Assembly: GCA_045577695.1 (NCBI GenBank)
Contig: JAZNIW010000001.1
Coordinates: 1-64,000, forward strand
From: UMGS1279 sp045577695
Lineage (GTDB): Bacteria > Bacillota > Clostridia > Oscillospirales > Acutalibacteraceae
DNA: 64,000 nucleotides
Reading direction: 5' to 3'
The notes under the pieces were generated by a model. That model ran no database searches. It worked only from the letters and a program-made list of their open reading frames with translations, and was not told where the DNA came from. Positions 43,339 through 50,759 of this stretch are shown in pieces (positions within the stretch are counted from its first letter, which is position 1; each line of letters begins with the position of its first letter). The translations under genes were made by a program, and so were the position numbers.

Positions 43339-46300
43339 ATGAAATGTTTTAATTGTGGATGTGATATAGTTGATACCGGGCTTGGTTCTTGCGCCAACTG
43401 CTCGGCAATACTTAATACAACAAAAAGCAATTTTATCTCATACATTGGCACTCCGGATAGCCTGGCTGGTTATCAGAAGTCGTATAAATTGTTGCTACTG
43501 AAATACATTATTGAAGCTGTGTTGGACGAAAGCGAGGCCTCTGTAGCAAGGGTAATTCCCTCCATTAAGGAGTTTTACCTCGAAAGAAAAAATAAGGGAT
43601 TGCAGCCGGATTATGAGGTTGATACACGCATTTCCGAAATTGAAAACTCGTCAGATTATGATGTGTTTGCAGTTATCAAAAGTCAGCCGTTTAAGGTTAT
43701 AAACGAAAAAGGTTATTTGTTTTTAAATCACAATTCAAACGATAAACTTGTTTTTGTTTTTAATGACGATATTTCCGACGCTATGTCGCGTGACGAATGG
43801 CGTAAACTTTTGGAAATTATAAACGCGAAAATTGCTCTTTACTTTAATCGTTATGATAGTCTTAATAATGTTTCGGTTACAATTGAGGAAACGCCTTGTG
43901 TCCAGGTTGAAGAAATTATAAAAGCGAAAAGCAAGGATAATTTAGATCTGTCTTTGTCTGTATTGGAAATTATCAACCTAAGCGTAAGAGCAAAAAACAT
44001 TTTGATGCGCAATAAACTCTATACTATTGGCGAAGTTATGAAATTTATTGAATATAACGATTTGCGATATCTGGAAAACATGGGCCAAAAAACTTATGAA
44101 GAAATTATGACGTTGATACAGTCTTCTGATTTTCGGGTGTCTGCAAGTTCAAATCCAAATAGTATAGCCTCGTTATTTGCTGGCAATACATACCACTTAT
44201 TTGTGGAGTTTTGCGAAAGAAATGGTATGACAACACTATCAGATCTTAATGGGTTTGATTTTACATTATTGCTTAACGAACCAGGGTTTGGAGTCGGGAA
44301 ATTAAATGCTATAAAAGAAAAATATAATAATTTGGTGCATGAAGGATCTTCTTTTCATAACTATGATGAGCAGGAAGAAACTTCTGCGGAAGCACAACCA
44401 GCAATAATTATTGATCAAAGTAATGTTGATTTGGGTATTTCATATTTAAGTTTGACAAGAATCACCGCAAAAAACATTGCAAAATTTTTTGAAAACGGTT
44501 TCTCTAAAATCGGCGATCTAAGCACTATTACTTTGGGGAAATTAATTCAAATGTTCGGGCGTTTAAAAGGAATTGAAACTCTTGAAAAGATTAAAGTGTT
44601 TGAGAAGGCCTTGTTGACAATTGCTACAGAAAGATTGAATGATCATAGGGATAACCGCGAGTTTGCTATATATGTTGATAGAGCTAACAAAAAAACTCTA
44701 CAAGAAATTGCGGACAATTATGGTTTAACGAGAGAACGCGTTCGACAAATTGAGTCGAAATTTTTCAAAGAATTTGCTCCGTTGTTTGGTTCTCTTGTAG
44801 AGCAGCATATGACACATAACAATTTGTCTTATATTACAACGCAGGATGTTCTGGAATTCTTTGATGATGATGCTTTTGATATGGTTATAATGTATACTCT
44901 TAAGGAATCCTATTCATTAGAATATTTGTCTTTTGCTGATATGTTTATTAAAAAACAAAGCGAAGCTCAAGATACCGTAAAAAAATTAAGCAGACTGACT
45001 GATGAATTCATAGGTGAAGATGGTATTAATTTCTTCGAAAGTTTACCGCAAATAGAAGAAATGCTAAACAACTCCGACTTAGGATTCATATCTGCTGATG
45101 CATATTTGAATTACTTAATTGAAAGCGGAGCGTATTTTTACGGCGATTTGGTGTTTCTAAAGAAACAAACATACGCGAAATTATGCTTGATGCTTATTGC
45201 TAAGCATTTTAAAGATGGCATATCGCTATCTTGCGACGAGGATATGAATTTGCTACGTGAACTCTTTCACGCAGAATATGGAGAATACAATCTTCCTGAA
45301 CAAAACCGCGCGATAGGGGCACGACTTTCAGAACATTTGATTTTGTGCGATCGTGGAAAAGCAAAACTCATTGAATATATCAATTTCGACCAATCCGTTA
45401 TAGAAGATATAAAAAAATATATTGATACAAGTCCGCTTAAAACTCTTTATTTTATGGAGATTTTTAATGAATTTGAAGGAGTATTGGCGTTTACGTCGGA
45501 TATCACCAATTACCATGGATTGCATGGACTGTTGGCCTATTTATATCGCGATGAGTATGAATTTTCAAGAGATTGCATAACAAAGAAAAATGTAGAAGGA
45601 ACATCATTAAGTCTTTCTGATCGTATTGTCATGTTCATTTTAGAGAAAGGACGTGCCGTTACTCGAAATGAGATAAAGCAGAAAATAGGTGGCCTGTCCG
45701 ATATTATGTTGGTTAACGCTATTAATGGTTCAAAAAAATTATTACAGTGGGATTATAATAGCTTTAACACTCAAGGTAATCTGAAAATAAATGACGAAGA
45801 TTCCAATGTAATTTCAGAAACACTTGAAGAAATTTTTGCTCAATTCAAAGGCTATTGTAGTGACAGATTGATATTTGAGAAGATAAACAATCAATATCCC
45901 GAGTTTTTATCTCAAAATGGTGTTGAGAACGCTACAAATCTGTTCTATGTGTTGCAGAATATGCTTGGCGAGAAGTATCAATTTAGTCGTCCCCATATTT
46001 GCAAAAAAGATACTGTTGATTCTCTAACTACAAAAAATATTGCTCTGTATTTGTTGGGCACAACGCAGCAAATAAGCAGGCGCGAGTTCATGCGAATAGC
46101 AAAAGATGTATACTGGTCGGAAACTACCGCAGATTTAATTTTTTACGAGCTTGAAAAAGATTATATACGCATTTCGGATGATGCTTATATTCTATATAAC
46201 AACTTTAGCATTCAAGAAAATGTATTGAGCCAAGTCGCTACTTGGCTACAGAATCATATTTCAGCTCATGGGTTCCTGTCTATGATAGGTTTTGATGACT

Positions 46301-46629
46301 TTGAAAATTTGCCGGTAATACCGTATGAATGGAATTCCTTCTTGCTTGTTTCTATAATCAAAAAATACGAGTTGGGATTTAGACTGGTTTCACCGGCGAT
46401 TAGAGATAGGAGATATAACAAAGAAATAATTGTTTTAAAAGATTCGGGTTACTATCATTTGGATGATATTGTTTATGATTTGCTCGCAAAGAACGGTATC
46501 AATTTTATCGACGAATCAAATCTCCTTTCTTTCTTGGTGATCAATCATCTGGTTTCCAAAATTATTCCCAAAGAGTTAGTCGATTCCAAAATTTTAAATT
46601 ATGCAGATGGATATTTTAAAATAGCATAA
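43339..46629 (+). CDS. Zinc-ribbon / alpha-CTD / sigma-region-4 mosaic protein
   Basis: 1096 residues. The N-terminus has a Cys4 zinc ribbon (CFNCGCD...GSCANC, 3-21). Around 205-260 lies a segment very like the C-terminal domain of RNA polymerase alpha (IINLSVRAKNILMRNKLYTIGE...LRYLENMGQKTYEEI). Two similar helix-hairpin repeats follow (about 275-335 and 370-430). A sigma-70 region-4-type HTH (KTLQEIADNYGLTRERVRQIE, about 455-475) comes next. The last 600 residues contain several winged-helix-like units (for example SDRIVMFILEKGRAVTRNEIKQKI). It is the last gene of the operon, ending at a bidirectional terminator. DNA or RNA-polymerase binding is inferred. Confidence 0.65.
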   Translation: MKCFNCGCDIVDTGLGSCANCSAILNTTKSNFISYIGTPDSLAGYQKSYKLLLLKYIIEAVLDESEASVARVIPSIKEFYLERKNKGLQPDYEVDTRISEIENSSDYDVFAVIKSQPFKVINEKGYLFLNHNSNDKLVFVFNDDISDAMSRDEWRKLLEIINAKIALYFNRYDSLNNVSVTIEETPCVQVEEIIKAKSKDNLDLSLSVLEIINLSVRAKNILMRNKLYTIGEVMKFIEYNDLRYLENMGQKTYEEIMTLIQSSDFRVSASSNPNSIASLFAGNTYHLFVEFCERNGMTTLSDLNGFDFTLLLNEPGFGVGKLNAIKEKYNNLVHEGSSFHNYDEQEETSAEAQPAIIIDQSNVDLGISYLSLTRITAKNIAKFFENGFSKIGDLSTITLGKLIQMFGRLKGIETLEKIKVFEKALLTIATERLNDHRDNREFAIYVDRANKKTLQEIADNYGLTRERVRQIESKFFKEFAPLFGSLVEQHMTHNNLSYITTQDVLEFFDDDAFDMVIMYTLKESYSLEYLSFADMFIKKQSEAQDTVKKLSRLTDEFIGEDGINFFESLPQIEEMLNNSDLGFISADAYLNYLIESGAYFYGDLVFLKKQTYAKLCLMLIAKHFKDGISLSCDEDMNLLRELFHAEYGEYNLPEQNRAIGARLSEHLILCDRGKAKLIEYINFDQSVIEDIKKYIDTSPLKTLYFMEIFNEFEGVLAFTSDITNYHGLHGLLAYLYRDEYEFSRDCITKKNVEGTSLSLSDRIVMFILEKGRAVTRNEIKQKIGGLSDIMLVNAINGSKKLLQWDYNSFNTQGNLKINDEDSNVISETLEEIFAQFKGYCSDRLIFEKINNQYPEFLSQNGVENATNLFYVLQNMLGEKYQFSRPHICKKDTVDSLTTKNIALYLLGTTQQISRREFMRIAKDVYWSETTADLIFYELEKDYIRISDDAYILYNNFSIQENVLSQVATWLQNHISAHGFLSMIGFDDFENLPVIPYEWNSFLLVSIIKKYELGFRLVSPAIRDRRYNKEIIVLKDSGYYHLDDIVYDLLAKNGINFIDESNLLSFLVINHLVSKIIPKELVDSKILNYADGYFKIA

Positions 46630-46630
46630 C

Positions 46631-46661
46631 AAAAAGGAGTGGTGATAAACCACTCCTTTTT
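46631..46661. terminator. Bidirectional terminator between convergent operons
   Basis: AAAAAGGAGTGGT pairs perfectly with ACCACTCCTTTTT, 5-nt loop, T-runs on both strands. It separates the rightward ATPase operon from the leftward methyltransferase. Confidence 0.9.
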
Positions 46662-46667
46662 GTGTGA

Positions 46668-48710
46668 TTATTCCATTTCTGAACGAACAACAGAGAAATC
46701 CATTAAGAAGTGTTCGTCATCAAGTTTTGTGAAGATTACATCTGAACGACCATAAGCCTCAAAATGTTCTTTTGTCACCTTTACTCCTTCGTGAATTCCA
46801 AGACGATTTCTAAAGTATCTTCCGATTTCAGCATTATCGCTTGGTGTAGTAATGGCTTTATTTCCGGCTTGTTCAACGCGCATGATAAAGCATTCTCCAT
46901 CGTCGGCAACAACGGTGAAATAGCGCTTGTTTAATGGGAAAAATCCGGTCTTTGAAATTTTAGATGGCAACGGGATATATGCTTGGTTCGGATCACGATG
47001 TTCTCTCTGCCCCCAGTTCAAACTTGAAGTTGTTGGAACTTCGCCAGTGTTGGTTAGGAAGGATAATGTTTGTTTTTCTTCTGAGTTGAAATCGACCATT
47101 GTCGCTTCATAACTGTAATTAGGACTGGTGCGATAAATGCGAATGTAATTTTCCACTTCGTTAGCGGTGCAATATATGGTTTTGGCTTCCACTTTATCGA
47201 AATAGGCAACCGCATCATCCAAATTGCATTCAGTAATAAATTCATCACAATCTTTACTAAAACCTTTAAGTGTATAGTTGGCAGAGCCGGAAAATGCTTT
47301 GTATGGCTTGCCGTTCTTCATCCATAAATAAAGCTTTGAATGAACAGCAGGGGTTTTGTATACATACTGACAACTAAACGAGGAGAAGTCGGGGCCAAAA
47401 TCGTTTTCGGACAATTTTTTGAATCCCGAATTAGTAACCTGACTGAGCCCGTCAAATGGGCACATGCCTACAATTAATTTGATTTGAATAGGTTGTAATT
47501 TCAAATCTGCTAATGCCTGCATATGCCATGCCACCATACTTGGAGAAGCATATGCCGATACAACGCGTAACTCGTTAGCACCTTCTTTTACAGGCTCAAT
47601 TAAAACTTTATTTTCTAAATCAGAATCAAACTGCCATTTAATTTCATTGTCGCCGTTAAATAGATATTCCGTTGCATTACATTCTACAGAGTCATAATCA
47701 ATGCCTGCAAAACATTTTAATATAGCCTCGAAAATTATTTTTGCACCCTCGCAAGGGACGGCCATTCCAATTTGCTTTCGAACACTTTCTTTGTTGCCGT
47801 AGAATTCGTATGTATCAGGGAATGTTTGTAAGCGTGCACGCTCTCTATTCGTTAAAGCACGAGGCTCTTCCCAGTGATAAATGTGTGTTCCTCCGCCACC
47901 GCTACCGGTGACAGTGTAAGCCGGTTTGTCGGGATCTAAACGCTTGTAAATCTGGCTGATTTTTGCGCCGATAACATTTAGTTGCAAGTTTTCGGGCAGA
48001 TTTGCTGTGAAAGCATTTTCACCAGGTTGGATATAACGCAATCTTTCTACAACGGCAGCCGATTGGCGCGTGAGTTCGTTGTTGGTTGCATCTTCTGGAA
48101 TAGGAGGTTCTTCTATTGCTTCTTTACATGTTTTCATTTTGTATTGAGCGGGAGATGGAACCTTGTATTCAATATCAATATCATTGCGTATACCAACAAT
48201 AATGATTCTATGACGTGCTTGGGGAATACCATAATCTTCGAATTGATACAAATGCGGATATAAAGTATATCCTGCAGCTTGCATTTCGCCCAAAATTTTA
48301 GAGAAAGCTCGTCCTTCATTTGCATTACGAAGGCCCCCGACGTTTTCGGCTAAAAACCATTGGGGTTGAAAACGGATTAACGCTTGAACACCATAGGAAT
48401 ACAGGGGCCCGTAATTACCATCCATACCCTTTTGTTCGCCAACGACACTATAGTCATTGCAAGGGAAACCAAAAGCCAGCGCGTCGATGGGGGTGAGTTT
48501 TGAATAATCTAATTTTCTTACATCACTTTCAAAAACACTATCGCGATTATTATTGCAGATATTATTTCTATACGTTTCGCAAGTGTCATGATCGTAATCG
48601 TTAGCCCATTCGTGTATTATTTTAAATTTATCATTTTTAATGTCTGCGTTGGTGGCCCCCCAGGCGATCCCGCCCGGCCCGCAGAATAATTCGCCTAATT
48701 TAAACTCCAT
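46668..48710 (-). CDS. Cytosine-5 DNA methyltransferase fused to NgoFVII/PLD nuclease
   Basis: 680 residues. The N-terminal m5C methyltransferase (about 1-340) has motif I LFCGPGGIAWG, motif IV GFPCNDYS with the catalytic Cys, motif VI ENVGGL, motif VIII QARHRIIIVG, a TRD-like stretch and a motif-X-like GMAVP. A phospholipase-D-type nuclease domain follows (SAYASPS..., then HSKLYLW and GSANYT, the HxK...GSxN motif). The C-terminal part (GQREHRDPNQAYIPLP...FFPL...YFRNRLGI...YGRSDV) resembles the DNA-binding end of NgoFVII-type enzymes. One chain thus seems to hold both activities. Its start overlaps the controller gene by 11 bases. Confidence 0.85.
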   Translation of the reverse strand: MEFKLGELFCGPGGIAWGATNADIKNDKFKIIHEWANDYDHDTCETYRNNICNNNRDSVFESDVRKLDYSKLTPIDALAFGFPCNDYSVVGEQKGMDGNYGPLYSYGVQALIRFQPQWFLAENVGGLRNANEGRAFSKILGEMQAAGYTLYPHLYQFEDYGIPQARHRIIIVGIRNDIDIEYKVPSPAQYKMKTCKEAIEEPPIPEDATNNELTRQSAAVVERLRYIQPGENAFTANLPENLQLNVIGAKISQIYKRLDPDKPAYTVTGSGGGGTHIYHWEEPRALTNRERARLQTFPDTYEFYGNKESVRKQIGMAVPCEGAKIIFEAILKCFAGIDYDSVECNATEYLFNGDNEIKWQFDSDLENKVLIEPVKEGANELRVVSAYASPSMVAWHMQALADLKLQPIQIKLIVGMCPFDGLSQVTNSGFKKLSENDFGPDFSSFSCQYVYKTPAVHSKLYLWMKNGKPYKAFSGSANYTLKGFSKDCDEFITECNLDDAVAYFDKVEAKTIYCTANEVENYIRIYRTSPNYSYEATMVDFNSEEKQTLSFLTNTGEVPTTSSLNWGQREHRDPNQAYIPLPSKISKTGFFPLNKRYFTVVADDGECFIMRVEQAGNKAITTPSDNAEIGRYFRNRLGIHEGVKVTKEHFEAYGRSDVIFTKLDDEHFLMDFSVVRSEME

Positions 48711-49020
48711 TGTTCAATCCCTTTTCTTTCAATATAAAATCTATTTCATCTTGTATATGTTCTATTTCAAAATTATTAAGCAACTCAAGATTTTTTAACG
48801 GGGAATCGACTTTTTCGCAATAACCTTCTTTGCATAAAAAAGAAACCAAAGGAATTTCATAAAACTTAAGTAGAGTACTTATATCATCTAAACTTGGATG
48901 TTCGGTAATTCCTCTTTCAATTTTAGAAAGCCTACTATCCGATATCCCTGTTGCCAATTCTACAGCTCCTAAGCTAAGATTTTTAGAATTCCGTATATCT
49001 CTAAGCTTTTCTCCAATCAT
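48700..49020 (-). CDS. XRE-family controller (C) protein of the R-M module
   Basis: 106 residues: a Cro/CI HTH (IGEKLRDIRNSKNLSLGAVELATGISDSRLSKIERG, 2-37) and a helical tail. It is upstream of and overlapping the methyltransferase gene, with a divergent HNH nuclease gene. This is the arrangement of R-M controller proteins that delay nuclease and balance methylase after entry into a new cell. Its promoter contains paired direct repeats (49049-49080). Confidence 0.85.
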   Translation of the reverse strand: MIGEKLRDIRNSKNLSLGAVELATGISDSRLSKIERGITEHPSLDDISTLLKFYEIPLVSFLCKEGYCEKVDSPLKNLELLNNFEIEHIQDEIDFILKEKGLNNGV

Positions 49021-49036
49021 TTTATCACCCTATGAA

Positions 49037-49080
49037 AGTATAACACACTTGCTGCGAAAACACAATAGTTTGCTGCGAAA
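49037..49080 (-). promoter_or_regulatory. Controller promoter with two operator repeats
   Basis: Reading leftward: TTGTGT (49065-49060), 17 nt, TATACT (49042-49037). TTGCTGCGAAA occurs at 49049-49059, between these boxes, and at 49070-49080, just upstream of the -35. The repeats are spaced 21 bp, two helical turns, so two dimers would sit on one DNA face. Confidence 0.7.
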
Positions 49081-49090
49081 TTAAATGATA

Positions 49091-49119
49091 TTGAAAACTG
49101 TACTATTATTTGGTATAAT
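49091..49119 (+). promoter_or_regulatory. Promoter of the HNH nuclease gene
   Basis: TTGAAA (49091-49096), 17 nt, TATAAT (49114-49119). The nearest controller repeat ends 10 bp before the -35 box, a usual place for an activator. Confidence 0.75.
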
Positions 49120-49144
49120 GTCAGATAAGGAAGAAGGTGTTTTG

Positions 49145-49927
49145 ATGGCGAAAAAAGACACAAAATATGTTGATGTTCATTCCATGCTAAAAGCGGCAGG
49201 AAAAACGATATTCATTAAGTTTTATAATGATTTAAAAGACTTTTCTCTTTCTGATAAATATTTATGTGAAAAAGTTTATAAAGAGAGCCCTACGGCTAAG
49301 TCGCCAAACCAACGATATAAAGTTCCCAGAGCCAGAGAAGTGTTTAGGACCAATCAACAAATTGAAGCACTGGAACTTGTTATTCGCAGCAAAAAATTAT
49401 CCGCTAACACTATTGCTGAAGCAAAAAGACTTCTTGAAGTAGAATTATGCCTTGTCGAATCAAACGAAGATAGCTCTTTTGTTAATGAATTTAATAATGA
49501 ATTTGATTCAAAAAATTCTGACGAGCCATTTGAATACAATAACACTCCAGAAAAGCCAAGAGAAAAATCAAAAAATTCATCTTATGTTTATCCGCGTAGC
49601 AGAAAAGTCGCTTTTAATGCATTAAAGAAAGCAAGTTTTCTATGTGAAGTTAACTCATCTCATGATGTTTTTATACGTAAAAATGAAGATACTACATATA
49701 CAGAACCACACCATTTAGTTCCATTATCCGCTCAAGACGAGTTTTCTGATGTAAATTTAGATCGTGAACAAAATATTGTATCATTGTGTAGTGCTTGTCA
49801 TAATCAATTACATTATGGCAGAGATTTTGAAAATATTTTGAAACCGTTATATGAGGAGCGCAAGGAACTCTTAAGATTGATTGGAATTAATATATCTTAC
49901 GAACAGCTACGCACATATTATATTTAA
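49145..49927 (+). CDS. HNH endonuclease, probable restriction nuclease
   Basis: 260 residues. The C-terminal HNH domain reads EPHHLVPLSAQDEF...NIVSLCSACHNQLHYG (about 195-235), with paired His, Asn, Cys-x2-Cys-His and a final His. The N-terminal part is Lys-rich with no recognised domain, perhaps for DNA specificity. I chose the ATG at 49145 (GAAGGTG upstream, 26 bases after the -10 box). Being divergent from the controller gene, it is the likely cleaving partner. Alternatively the PLD domain cuts and this HNH is separate cargo. Confidence 0.75.
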   Translation: MAKKDTKYVDVHSMLKAAGKTIFIKFYNDLKDFSLSDKYLCEKVYKESPTAKSPNQRYKVPRAREVFRTNQQIEALELVIRSKKLSANTIAEAKRLLEVELCLVESNEDSSFVNEFNNEFDSKNSDEPFEYNNTPEKPREKSKNSSYVYPRSRKVAFNALKKASFLCEVNSSHDVFIRKNEDTTYTEPHHLVPLSAQDEFSDVNLDREQNIVSLCSACHNQLHYGRDFENILKPLYEERKELLRLIGINISYEQLRTYYI

Positions 49928-50043
49928 TAAATGTGGTCGGAAATTTACTAAAGCGGAATGTGGCGATTATGTTGATTAAAGCATTCTAAAGTTGTAAGGT
50001 TATAAGCCTTTTAGCAAACAAAAATTAATGGAGGAAAAGCACT

Positions 50044-50280
50044 ATGGCTCAAATAGATATTGAAAAAATCGAAAAACTTGGCAAGGACAGAAACACTATA
50101 CACGAGAAAGTATATACTACATATTCTTCATTTGATAAGTTTGGTGAACATTATCTTCAGATAGATATGTATGGACGAAGTGATAGAGAACTGCCGGGCA
50201 AAATAAGTCAATCTATACAGTTCGATAGAGAAGCTGCTTTTTATTTGATTGATTTACTGAAGAAAGAATTTAATTTTTGA
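50044..50280 (+). CDS. Small conserved protein of unknown function
   Basis: 78 residues: MAQIDIEKIEKLGKDRNTIH, KVYTTYSSFDKFGEHYLQID, GRSDRELPGKISQSIQFDRE. I recall near-identical small proteins in other Firmicute mobile regions, sometimes mislabelled methionyl-tRNA formyltransferase, with no tested role. The gene has GGAGGAA upstream and is followed 1 base later by the deformylase-like gene, so the two are probably one unit. Confidence 0.7.
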   Translation: MAQIDIEKIEKLGKDRNTIHEKVYTTYSSFDKFGEHYLQIDMYGRSDRELPGKISQSIQFDREAAFYLIDLLKKEFNF

Positions 50281-50281
50281 T

Positions 50282-50695
50282 ATGATAAAAGAGGTAGTAC
50301 ACGATCCGATATTTCTTGCAGGAAAGTCGGAATTGGCGACAAAAGAAGATTTGCAGGTGGCACAGGATTTGTTGGACACACTCATTGCCAACAAAGATGG
50401 TTGTGTTGGTATGGCAGCGAATATGATTGGTGTACGCAAGCGGATTATTGTTTTCGATAACGAAGGTACATATATGGCGATGTTTAACCCCGAGATTATC
50501 AAAAAATCAGGACTTTATGGTACTGAAGAAGGTTGCCTTTCTCTGCTCGGAGGTCCCCGTCCGTGCAAACGCTATAAAACCATCAAAGTTCAATGGCAAA
50601 CTGCAGAATTTCAAACTCGCATTAAAACCTTTACTGGTTGGCCTGCACAAATTATTCAACATGAAATCGATCATTGCGATGGGGTATTAATATAG
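50282..50695 (+). CDS. Peptide deformylase-like protein
   Basis: 137 residues of the Def fold, metalloenzymes that remove the formyl group from new proteins. Motif II EGCLSLL (metal Cys) and motif III QHEIDHCDG (metal His residues and catalytic Glu) are intact. Motif I, normally GxGLAAxQ, reads GMAANM, so the Gln that steadies the transition state is Met48. At 137 residues it is shorter than housekeeping Def (about 150-190). Such cargo Defs could be active variants or specialised enzymes. It starts 1 base after the preceding small gene. Confidence 0.85.
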   Translation: MIKEVVHDPIFLAGKSELATKEDLQVAQDLLDTLIANKDGCVGMAANMIGVRKRIIVFDNEGTYMAMFNPEIIKKSGLYGTEEGCLSLLGGPRPCKRYKTIKVQWQTAEFQTRIKTFTGWPAQIIQHEIDHCDGVLI

Positions 50696-50759
50696 GATAA
50701 CTAAGCAAAAATTGTATCTTGTATTTCTTTTTAATTTACTTGCTTAAAGGACGATAAAA

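Noticed and set aside
39573..49927. DISARM, BREX or Zorya identity for the methyltransferase and ATPase genes
   Set aside because: No DrmA/DrmB helicase, no PglZ or BrxC, and no ZorAB were found. A methyltransferase, PLD domain and ATPase alone do not make these systems.
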